Source: an uncultured Eubacteriales bacterium
GTDB taxonomy: Bacteria; Bacillota; Clostridia; Oscillospirales; CAG-272
Assembly (NCBI GenBank): GCA_934481515.1
Contig: CAKSPO010000034.1
Coordinates: 1-21,012, forward strand
Direction of reading: 5' to 3'
Length of the DNA: 21,012 bases
This document shows positions 7,919 to 14,054 of the stretch, one piece after another. Made by a program: the position numbers and the translations under genes. The notes beneath the pieces are model-generated. The model did no database searches. It was not told the origin of the DNA and saw only the letters and a program-made list of their open reading frames with translations. Each line of letters begins with the position of its first letter. The stretch's first letter is position 1.

Positions 7919-7923
7919 GCAAC
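7909..7923. promoter_or_regulatory. Candidate operator over the XRE promoter
   Basis: GTTGCTGCAAGCAAC is a perfect palindrome with six-base arms (GTTGCT / AGCAAC) around GCA, and it covers the -35 box of the regulator's own promoter. Binding by a dimeric HTH protein is inference. Confidence 0.5.
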
Positions 7924-8036
7924 GCAAAGGAACATTCGTCATTTTTTATCCGCCCGTCCGCAGTCTTTTCCTGACCTTTCAGGAGTTTCCGGTGTCATAG
8001 CAAAAAATGAAAGGCTGAACTTCCCGCGCCTGACCC

Positions 8037-9338
8037 TCAATTTTTCTGATTGCTCCCATTCCCGCGTCCTTTACCGTAAACGGCGGTCATATACTCGTCG
8101 CCTTCCTCCACGGTCTTTAAGTATTTTCGCCTTACCGCATCGTAGACCCGATCGTCTATTTGGGGCGTTCCTTTCGAAAATGTCGGTAACAGCATCTTCC
8201 CCGCTACCTTTTCATCAACACATGCGGTATCGTTTCTGTACTGATCTCTTTCTTCTTTCTTTCTCATATCCGGTACTGGCATCGGCATTCCGCCGCTCAG
8301 CACCGACCGATACGCCATAAGCCCCGGCAGGAACATATCCAACGCCTCGTAAACATCAATAATATCCGCATCCTTATCACCACGGATTTTTTTGAGAAAG
8401 TGAAGCACCGTGAAAAAATCCGAGCCGCCGTGACCGAACTTCTTTGCGATTTCCGGCGTTTCCGGCAAATAACTCCGTATATTTTGAGCGGCGTATTCGC
8501 CGGAGTACTGATCGACATTTACATAGATTTTCTCTACGCCGGTTCCCGTCGCTTCTCTGGAAGATTCCGCACCACCCTTACTTCCGTAAATAGAATACCA
8601 GATGGAGTCTCTGTACAAAAATCCATGCGTACTTCTGAGAATTCCTCCGTTTTCAAGGGTAATCATTTCGATCCCGAACTGCCCCCCCATTGCTCCGACT
8701 CTTAAGTTTCTTTCGTTCTTCGTTCCTTCAAAACCAACCACGGATACCGGTCTTTGCTTGGTTATATGAATCAGAGGACCAATGGAATGTGTGCAATAGA
8801 AATTTGCGTACATGAGATTCCGCCAATGGTTCTTGTCTCCGTAAGTAATATCGTGCCATATGGATTCGCAGTTATGTATATATTCGCCCTCTCCGTATTC
8901 AATCTCACCTAAGACGCCTTGCTCATACAGCTTTTTCATTTCCATCGGAGCCGGCATATAGCAATAGTTCTCGCCGTAATCGTAAACCAGACCGGTTTCT
9001 TCAACAGCTTCCACCAATTCCACTGCCTCCTTCAGCGTCTGGCAAGGCAAAACCTCGCTGAAAACATGCTTCCCTGCTTTCAGCGCTTTGATTGCAAACG
9101 GCGCGTGCTCGGTTGCATAATTCGCCAGCACGACGGCATCGACATCATATTTTAACAGATCCTCAAAATCTTTGAAATATTTTATGTCCAAGCCTTCGTT
9201 GTACTTTTTTTGTTCTTTCAAAACCGCTTCGTTAAAATCACAAATTGCAACAATTCTCGCAAAATCAATTTCTTTCAGTGCATGAACCATACTCGTCCCG
9301 CGGAATCCGCCAACCACACCGATCCTTATTTCCTTCAT
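8037..9338 (-). CDS. Gfo/Idh/MocA family oxidoreductase
   Basis: 433-residue NAD(P)-dependent oxidoreductase, cytosolic, probably acting on a sugar, inositol or sugar-derived acid. Residues 1-120 form the Rossmann domain: IRIGVVGGFRGTSMVHAL binds dinucleotide, ICDFNE ends beta2, and FSEVLPCQTL at about 93-102 replaces the usual EKP motif with EVLP. The C-terminal domain has GENYCYMPAPMEM, GEIEYGEGEYIHN and YCTHSIGPLIHITKQRP (about 181-197), resembling the branch of the family close to GH109-like proteins. NAD-dependent glycosidase activity is possible but not shown. The start at 9338 has AGGAGG five to six bases upstream. It lies 40 bp after the acetyltransferase gene and is probably co-transcribed from that promoter. 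Base composition is lower in G+C than the flanking genes (25 of 60 in a sampled line), shared with the next two genes. Confidence 0.9.
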   Translation of the reverse strand: MKEIRIGVVGGFRGTSMVHALKEIDFARIVAICDFNEAVLKEQKKYNEGLDIKYFKDFEDLLKYDVDAVVLANYATEHAPFAIKALKAGKHVFSEVLPCQTLKEAVELVEAVEETGLVYDYGENYCYMPAPMEMKKLYEQGVLGEIEYGEGEYIHNCESIWHDITYGDKNHWRNLMYANFYCTHSIGPLIHITKQRPVSVVGFEGTKNERNLRVGAMGGQFGIEMITLENGGILRSTHGFLYRDSIWYSIYGSKGGAESSREATGTGVEKIYVNVDQYSGEYAAQNIRSYLPETPEIAKKFGHGGSDFFTVLHFLKKIRGDKDADIIDVYEALDMFLPGLMAYRSVLSGGMPMPVPDMRKKEERDQYRNDTACVDEKVAGKMLLPTFSKGTPQIDDRVYDAVRRKYLKTVEEGDEYMTAVYGKGRGNGSNQKN

Positions 9339-9378
9339 TCCAACCTCCTGAATATAAATAATAAATTTTGAAATCGGA

Positions 9379-9915
9379 CTACATCATCTGATTTGCCTTC
9401 ATAATTTCCCGGATTTTTCTCCATCTTTCCGAAAAATCCGCTGTACTCTCATCTGCAAAAAAGCCGCTGTGAAAATAGGTTTTTATTGCGGGAATGCGCC
9501 AATCATCCGTCGTCAGATGCGCCGTTTTCATGTTGTTTGTCTTTAACAGATACACAGCAAACATCGACATCAGATTCCCGATCCCCATTCCTCTTGCCTG
9601 CGGAGTCACCGCAACCATATGAACATAACCGTCGCAGGTTTCGGGATTACAAATCACCGTGATGGTGCCGACAGGACATCCGTCCAACAAAAAGAAGTAG
9701 CAATCTTCCGGTTTGTAATACGCATAACAATCATTGCATTGTTTGTAATATTCTTCGTCGCGCCTCGTATCAGTTAAACCGTATTGAACGATATCCAGCC
9801 ATGTGTCAAGCGGGTGCTCCATCTCGGTCCAGTTCCTGACAGAGATTCGATCCGGAAACGCCGGATAGATTGCCTCTTTACCATCGTTTTGCCATCGCAT
9901 AATCAATTGTTCCAT
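9379..9915 (-). CDS. GNAT family N-acetyltransferase
   Basis: 178-residue acetyl-CoA-dependent acetyltransferase. The acetyl-CoA pyrophosphate-binding signature is PQARGMGIGNLM at about residues 105-116, preceded by the strand VHMVAVT and followed by the NNMKTAHLTTDDWR strand and IPAIKTYFHSGFF, the usual GNAT motif A/B order. A cysteine- and tyrosine-rich stretch (YYKQCNDCYAYYKPEDCYFF) precedes the core. The substrate is unknown. The start at 9915 has a GGAGGT ribosome binding site and a TATAAT box just upstream. It is transcribed divergently from the AraC-family gene, with 129 bp between start codons, and is followed at 40 bp by the oxidoreductase. This suggests a small inducible unit controlled by the AraC protein, which is inference. 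Confidence 0.88.
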   Translation of the reverse strand: MEQLIMRWQNDGKEAIYPAFPDRISVRNWTEMEHPLDTWLDIVQYGLTDTRRDEEYYKQCNDCYAYYKPEDCYFFLLDGCPVGTITVICNPETCDGYVHMVAVTPQARGMGIGNLMSMFAVYLLKTNNMKTAHLTTDDWRIPAIKTYFHSGFFADESTADFSERWRKIREIMKANQMM

Positions 9916-9938
9916 ATTCGTCCACCTCCGTCTCCTAT

Positions 9939-9967
9939 ATTATAGCAAACAAATCATGAAAAGCTAA
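9939..9967 (-). promoter_or_regulatory. Promoter of the GNAT-oxidoreductase unit
   Basis: A perfect TATAAT lies at 9939-9944 on the minus strand. The matching -35 at 9962-9967 (TTAGCT) is poor, as often seen where an activator is needed, consistent with the adjacent AraC-family gene. Confidence 0.5.
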
Positions 9968-10009
9968 AGAAATATTTTCACAAAAACGAGAACTATTTTT
10001 GAATATCTA

Positions 10010-10038
10010 TTGACTTTTGCCGATCCATCATCTATAAT
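10010..10038 (+). promoter_or_regulatory. Promoter of the AraC-family gene
   Basis: TTGACT (10010-10015) and TATAAT (10033-10038) are exactly 17 bases apart. The -10 box ends only six bases before the ATG at 10045, which puts the expected transcription start on or next to the start codon. Confidence 0.85.
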
Positions 10039-10044
10039 TCAGTT

Positions 10045-10851
10045 ATGAAAAAATTCACAAAAAACATATGTAAATTTTCCCCGCTGCAGGATTCCGACAC
10101 AGAATTGAATATTATCAATTTTGTTTTTGAAAGCAATAAAGAAATTCTCTGCAATAAAATTTCAGACAGCACCTATAAAATTCATTTTACCCTCGCAAAG
10201 GAGAAAATCCAATATTGCGGAGCGGTCTATGAGGTCGAAAAAAACTCTCTGTTCTTTACCTTTCCGGCAAAAGAATACAGATATATTTCCGATACTCCGA
10301 AAGAATATTATATCAGCTTTATCGGCAGACGGGCGTTGAAACTGATGAGTAACTGTTTCATTGCGGAAACCGAATTCAACTGTTTTCATCTTCCGAATTT
10401 CAGGCAAATCTTTGAATGCGCCATTTCTGTCAGCAATGCATCCGTTTCCTATAGCGGAGAAGGCGTTGTTCTGCTTGCTTTTTCCGCAATCCTGAATGCG
10501 CAGGTGCAAAACAACCGCGACGAGCATCACTTCGTTTTTGAAATCAAAAAGTATATCGACCAAAACTTCAGAGACGAAGCCCTCTCCCTGAAGATGCTTT
10601 CTCAAAAATACCACTACAATACCGGTTATATATCAACGGTTTTTAAGAAAAAAATCGGGATTTCTTTTTGCGATTATCTCAATATGCTCCGACTGAACTA
10701 TGCGCAATCACTGATTCTGTCCGGCTATACCAATGTCACCGACATCGCATACCTGTCCGGTTACTGTAACAGAGAGTATTTTTCCAGACTCTATCAGAAA
10801 AAATATAAAATTGCTCCGAAACGACAAATCGCACTCGTAAAATCGGAATGA
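10045..10851 (+). CDS. AraC family transcriptional regulator, probably leaderless message
   Basis: 268 residues. The N-terminal 160 or so residues resemble a sensor domain of the cupin type (YKIHFTLAKEKIQYCGAVYEV, FFTFPAKEYRYI). The C-terminal 100 residues carry the two-HTH AraC DNA-binding domain: IKKYIDQNFRDEALSLKMLS, YHYNTGYISTVFKKKIGISF, then LRLNYAQSLILSGYTNVTDI and YLSGYCNREYFSRLYQKKY. No ribosome binding site precedes the ATG, and the promoter -10 box ends six bases before it, so the mRNA probably starts at the ATG. The next in-frame ATG is near residue 100 and would remove most of the sensor domain. The gene is AT-rich (20 of 60 G+C in a sampled line) and divergent from the acetyltransferase-oxidoreductase pair, its likely targets. 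The inducer is unknown. Confidence 0.92.
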   Translation: MKKFTKNICKFSPLQDSDTELNIINFVFESNKEILCNKISDSTYKIHFTLAKEKIQYCGAVYEVEKNSLFFTFPAKEYRYISDTPKEYYISFIGRRALKLMSNCFIAETEFNCFHLPNFRQIFECAISVSNASVSYSGEGVVLLAFSAILNAQVQNNRDEHHFVFEIKKYIDQNFRDEALSLKMLSQKYHYNTGYISTVFKKKIGISFCDYLNMLRLNYAQSLILSGYTNVTDIAYLSGYCNREYFSRLYQKKYKIAPKRQIALVKSE

Positions 10852-11217
10852 CCTGTTCCATGAAAACAGAACCGGTATTTTTACCTCTTTTATCATTTGC
10901 AAAAGCGGAAACCGCCGATCCGGCGAGCAAAAAGCCGGTGAACCGATAACAAACAGCTCGAATCGCCTGTTTTGGACGGTTCGAGCTGTTTGTTTGCCCG
11001 GTCATTTGTCTTGCGGATTTATCCGGATCGCGGAAGCGCCGTGACGCCCCGCAGGAGACGAGCGCGACCCGCATCGCGGCGGCACAGCAAAAACTTGTTT
11101 GTTCTGCCGCCAACAGAATCTTTTCAAATATCCCCATCGGGGGATATGGCTCCAACGTCTGTTGTCGTCCCCCGACTTTTTGGAAGCGGGCACTGCCCGC
11201 CCGCGGCAGAGAGACCA
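10852..11217. other. Gene-free stretch between the AraC gene and tRNA-Arg
   Basis: No convincing coding region. It contains the hairpin at 10948-10994, a small palindrome ATATCCCC/GGGGATAT at about 11127-11146, and GCGGGCACTGCCCGC near 11186-11200. Open frames here are short or antisense and have no family resemblance. Confidence 0.5.
10948..10994 (+). terminator. Hairpin, likely terminator of the AraC-family gene
   Basis: Perfect 15-bp arms (AACAAACAGCTCGAA / TTCGAGCTGTTTGTT) around a 17-base loop, about 100 bases after the AraC stop. The T residues are mostly inside the stem, so termination strength is uncertain. Confidence 0.5.
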
Positions 11218-11227
11218 CGGGTAGGTC

Positions 11228-11266
11228 AAAAAAGGGAAGGCACTTTTGAAGTGCCTTCCCTTTTTT
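11228..11266 (-). terminator. Terminator of tRNA-Arg
   Basis: Twelve-base arms (GGGAAGGCACTT / AAGTGCCTTCCC) around a three-base loop, with A-run and T-run on both sides, so it can terminate on either strand. It starts directly after the encoded CCA of the tRNA. The pairing extends outward into the tRNA itself, giving 28-base arms from 11218 to 11276 with one mismatch. Confidence 0.85.
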
Positions 11267-11342
11267 GGCCTACCCGACAGGATTCGAACCTGCGGCCTAC
11301 AGAGTCGGAGTCTGTCGCTCTATCCAGCTGGGCTACGGGTAG
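11266..11342 (-). tRNA. tRNA-Arg, anticodon CCG
   Basis: The minus strand folds as a cloverleaf. The acceptor CTACCCG (11342-11336) pairs with CGGGTAG, with discriminator G at 11269 and an encoded CCA at 11268-11266. The anticodon arm ACAGA-CTCCGAC-TCTGT gives anticodon CCG, reading the Arg codon CGG. The T arm GCAGG-TTCGAAT-CCTGT is standard. The D arm is GCCC/GAGC with the usual AGCTGGATA loop and one C-A mismatch. It has its own promoter and terminator. Confidence 0.97.
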
Positions 11343-11373
11343 ATCCAGCGGGATATTTCCCACTGACCCGTAT

Positions 11374-11402
11374 AGTATATCACACTTTTTCCCCAAATGC
11401 AA
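11374..11402 (-). promoter_or_regulatory. Promoter of tRNA-Arg
   Basis: On the minus strand TTGCAT (11397-11402) and TATACT (11374-11379) are 17 bases apart, giving a start about 25 bases before the mature tRNA 5' end. Confidence 0.8.
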
Positions 11403-11452
11403 GCGTTTTTGCAAAATCTTTTGCGACAAGTTTTGCAAAAGCCTCCGTCCGC

Positions 11453-12115
11453 TCATTCCGGCTGATGCTCGTAATCAAATCCGCAATGCCGCAAAAATTC
11501 CCTTGCCATCAGGGTGGCTCCGATCTGGTTCGGATGTACCCGGTCCCATGCGATCAGTGCCGAATGCTGATAGCGGAAGAAACCGTCATACAGCTTCTGA
11601 AAATCCACAAATTCGCACCCGTGCTTTTCGGCAAGCTGACGGCAGATGCTTCCGTACTCGTCCATTCTTGCGCGCAGACGATCCTCCCGGCACGGCTCCA
11701 TTACATACGGGGTCAGGAGAAAAATTCCCTTGACCTTTCCCTTCACGGCAAGAATCATCTGCTCGACATTTTTCCCATATTCCTCCGGAGGAACCGCAAC
11801 ATCCGGCATCGAGGGGCAGTCAAACTGCCGCCAGACATCGTTGATTCCGATGCAGATGGAAACCCAATCCGGTTTCAGGCTTACCACGTCCCGGTCAAAG
11901 CGCGCCAGAAGATCGCGGCTGGTGTTTCCGCTGATGCCGGAATTGGTGACCCGGATGTTCCGCTCCGGATAGCAGGTGTAGAGCAGGTTTTCGATGACGC
12001 GGACGTAGCTCCTGCCGACGTTGTCGAACAGCCCTTCTCCTACCGGCTGCGCACTTCCCATGTCCGTAACGGAATCTCCCGCAAACACGATCCGATCCAT
12101 GTTCTCAAACAGCAT
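11453..12115 (-). CDS. SGNH/GDSL family esterase
   Basis: 220-residue cytosolic hydrolase of the SGNH superfamily, likely removing acetyl or other acyl groups from a carbohydrate or lipid. All four signature blocks are visible: FAGDSVTDMG with nucleophile S15, NSGISGN with oxyanion G60, GINDVW with N92, and WDRVHPNQIG with D191 and H194 of the triad. There is no signal peptide. The start at 12115 has GGAG about eight bases before the ATG. It follows the fucosidase gene by 177 bp on the same strand, suggesting the two act on the same imported glycan (deacylation plus fucose removal). That is inference from adjacency. The substrate is unknown. Confidence 0.92.
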   Translation of the reverse strand: MLFENMDRIVFAGDSVTDMGSAQPVGEGLFDNVGRSYVRVIENLLYTCYPERNIRVTNSGISGNTSRDLLARFDRDVVSLKPDWVSICIGINDVWRQFDCPSMPDVAVPPEEYGKNVEQMILAVKGKVKGIFLLTPYVMEPCREDRLRARMDEYGSICRQLAEKHGCEFVDFQKLYDGFFRYQHSALIAWDRVHPNQIGATLMAREFLRHCGFDYEHQPE

Positions 12116-12141
12116 TTTTGGTTCTCCTTTATGGTTTAATA

Positions 12142-12169
12142 TGTATAACCCGTTTCTGTTTTATTGCCA
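12142..12169 (-). promoter_or_regulatory. Weak candidate promoter of the SGNH esterase gene
   Basis: On the minus strand TGGCAA (12164-12169) and TATACA (12142-12147) are 16 bases apart. Both boxes deviate from consensus. The gene may also be read from the fucosidase promoter. Confidence 0.35.
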
Positions 12170-12292
12170 CCCGTCGATGATTTCCGCTATCGGAGCCGCC
12201 GGGCTTTTTTCTTCGGTCCGACCGGAATTGCGCGGTACCCGTCAAAGGAAACGCCTCACAAACAAATCCGTTCCGCAGAATCCGCGCTTTCC

Positions 12293-13942
12293 TTATACAT
12301 CCCCTTCGTCAGGGGCGGAGCGATACAAAACCTCCCCCCACGGCTGTTCGAAAGCTCCTTCCGTTGCCGTAATCCGGAGCCGGTAAACCCCGTCCCGCCG
12401 TCCGAGAAAGACCGTCTGCTCCCGCTCAGGAGCAGACCCGGAAAACACCGTCTCGTACCTCGTTCCGTTGAAAAGCCGAATCTCGTAAGACCGAACCCCC
12501 TCCCCGCCGAACCGCACCGTATTGAACGGGAACGTTCCGCCGAGCATCAGATCAATCTCTGTGTCCTTCGCCGTCATCTGCCGAACCAGATTGACATTTT
12601 CCCGCACCGCGCTTTCTGTCCGGAAGCACCCCGCAGGCAACCGGTAGATACCGAAAAACCGGAGGACCGGAGCGGCGGAGCCGCGAAGCCGGATCCGCAG
12701 AAGATCCGTAGAAACCCTGTCAAAATACGCCGCCCGTTTATACCCGACGCTCTTCCCTTCCAGGACGGAAACCCATTTCCCTCCGCAAAATGCTTCCACG
12801 GAGAAATCGGTGATCCGCTGTCCGTATTCGATCTTTTCGGAAAGCAGGAGACAGTCAAACCATTCCTCCCGCAACAGCTTCAGGGAAAGCACCGCCTCGG
12901 TTTCTGCCGCCGCAAAAAAGGTTTCGTCGTCCGAAAGAATCCGGTCGGCGCCCTCTCCCGTGTCGGCACTGACCTCCGCCCCGGCGGCAAAGCTGTAGGA
13001 AAAGGTCGCCCGTTCCAACCGTTCGCTCTCCAGAAGGCTGACAATATCCTGCCGCTCCAGAAGCCCATGACGGTTTGGGGGAAGGTTCAGAAGCATCCCG
13101 GCATTGGAGCCGACCGAGGTAAACCAGTACCGGAACAGCTCTCCGGGCGTTTTGACCTGCGCATTCTGTTCCTCATGCCAGAACCAACCCGGTCGAATGG
13201 ACATATCCGCCTCGGCGGGAAGAAAGCGCGCCCCGTCCGGTCGCCCGGTATTCAGTTCCCCAGTGTTTTCCTCCCGCAGCGCCTTTGGGTCGATGGCGGC
13301 AAAGCAGTCCCCTGCCGCCGCGCCGTGCTCATTTCCGATCCATCGGGTCTCCACAAAATCCGTTGCCCCAAGAGAACCGAAAATGACACAGTCCGGTTGC
13401 AGGTTCCGGACGATATAAGCCCATCTTGCCCAGTCGTATTTTGCCTCCGTGCTTCCCGCACCGTCCCACCAGCACTCATAAATCTTTCCGTAACCGGTCA
13501 TCAGCTCTTCCAACTGACCGGCATAGTAATCGTCGTACCGCGCGCTTCCGTAGCTCTTCTCGTGCCGGTCCCACGGAGAAAGATAAATCCCCGCTTTGAT
13601 TCCGTATTCCCGGCAGGCATCGGTAAATTCCTTTACAATATCGCCCTTTCCGTCCCGGTACGGGCTGTTTTTTACGGAATAATCGGTGTAAGCGCTGGGC
13701 CAGAGGCAAAAGCCGTCATGGTGCTTTGCCGTCAGGATCGCCGCACGGAAACCCGCCGCGCGAATGGTTCGGATCCATTGGCGGCAGTCCAGCCGATCCG
13801 GGCAGAACAACTCCGGAGAATCCGTCCCCTCCCCCCATTCGTTCCCGGTGAAGGTGTTGATTCCGAAATGAAAAAATGCGGTCTTTTCCCGGTGATACCA
13901 TTCGATCTGACGTTTGCTCGGAAACGGGGAAAACGGTTCCAT
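12293..13942 (-). CDS. GH29 alpha-L-fucosidase
   Basis: 549 residues, intracellular retaining exo-fucosidase that releases alpha-linked L-fucose from oligosaccharides. The N-terminal (beta/alpha)8 domain shows WYHREKTAFFHFGINTFTG (about 15-33), TAKHHDGFCLWPS (71-83), GIKAGIYLSPWDRHE (114-128), ECWWDGAG (156-163) with D160 as the expected nucleophile, and DMSIRPGWFWH (246-256), then GSNAGMLLNLPPN (278-290). Residues from about 330 on form beta-sandwich modules of the F5/8-type seen at the C-terminus of many GH29 proteins. The start at 13942 is chosen for GAGGAGGAACGCCC directly upstream; a longer in-frame start at 13981 would precede this ribosome binding site. No signal peptide. Its promoter at 13987-14015 is overlapped by a 28-bp palindrome. 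Confidence 0.95.
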   Translation of the reverse strand: MEPFSPFPSKRQIEWYHREKTAFFHFGINTFTGNEWGEGTDSPELFCPDRLDCRQWIRTIRAAGFRAAILTAKHHDGFCLWPSAYTDYSVKNSPYRDGKGDIVKEFTDACREYGIKAGIYLSPWDRHEKSYGSARYDDYYAGQLEELMTGYGKIYECWWDGAGSTEAKYDWARWAYIVRNLQPDCVIFGSLGATDFVETRWIGNEHGAAAGDCFAAIDPKALREENTGELNTGRPDGARFLPAEADMSIRPGWFWHEEQNAQVKTPGELFRYWFTSVGSNAGMLLNLPPNRHGLLERQDIVSLLESERLERATFSYSFAAGAEVSADTGEGADRILSDDETFFAAAETEAVLSLKLLREEWFDCLLLSEKIEYGQRITDFSVEAFCGGKWVSVLEGKSVGYKRAAYFDRVSTDLLRIRLRGSAAPVLRFFGIYRLPAGCFRTESAVRENVNLVRQMTAKDTEIDLMLGGTFPFNTVRFGGEGVRSYEIRLFNGTRYETVFSGSAPEREQTVFLGRRDGVYRLRITATEGAFEQPWGEVLYRSAPDEGDV

Positions 13943-13986
13943 GGGCGTTCCTCCTCTGCTTTGTTTTTCGCTGTTTATCAATTGGT

Positions 13987-14015
13987 ATTATAACACAGAA
14001 CGCTCCGGAAATCCA
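13987..14015 (-). promoter_or_regulatory. Promoter of the fucosidase gene
   Basis: On the minus strand a perfect TATAAT is at 13987-13992. A 17-base spacer leads back to TGGATT (14010-14015), a poor -35 lying in the centre of a palindrome, which suggests control by a bound regulator. Confidence 0.6.
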
Positions 14016-14029
14016 TGGATTTCCGGAGC
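14002..14029. promoter_or_regulatory. 28-bp perfect palindrome between exporter and fucosidase genes
   Basis: Fourteen-base arms starting GCTCCGGAAATCCA and ending TGGATTTCCGGAGC, with no loop. It covers the -35 region of the fucosidase promoter and lies 26 bases after the ABC exporter stop. On the plus strand it is followed by ATTTTTA and looks like a terminator for that strand. On the minus strand, the direction of both neighbouring genes, the tail is GTTCTGTG and would terminate poorly. So an operator role is at least as likely. Confidence 0.7.
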
Positions 14030-14054
14030 ATTTTTATAGAATTTTGAAGCATCC

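Noticed and set aside
10972..11733. Frame containing RQDSNLRPTESESV across the tRNA
   Set aside because: This is the well-known false protein obtained by translating a tRNA gene in reverse; the cloverleaf explains the sequence.
12164..13993. 609-codon open frame opposite the fucosidase
   Set aside because: Antisense to a clear GH29 gene; no recognisable domain.
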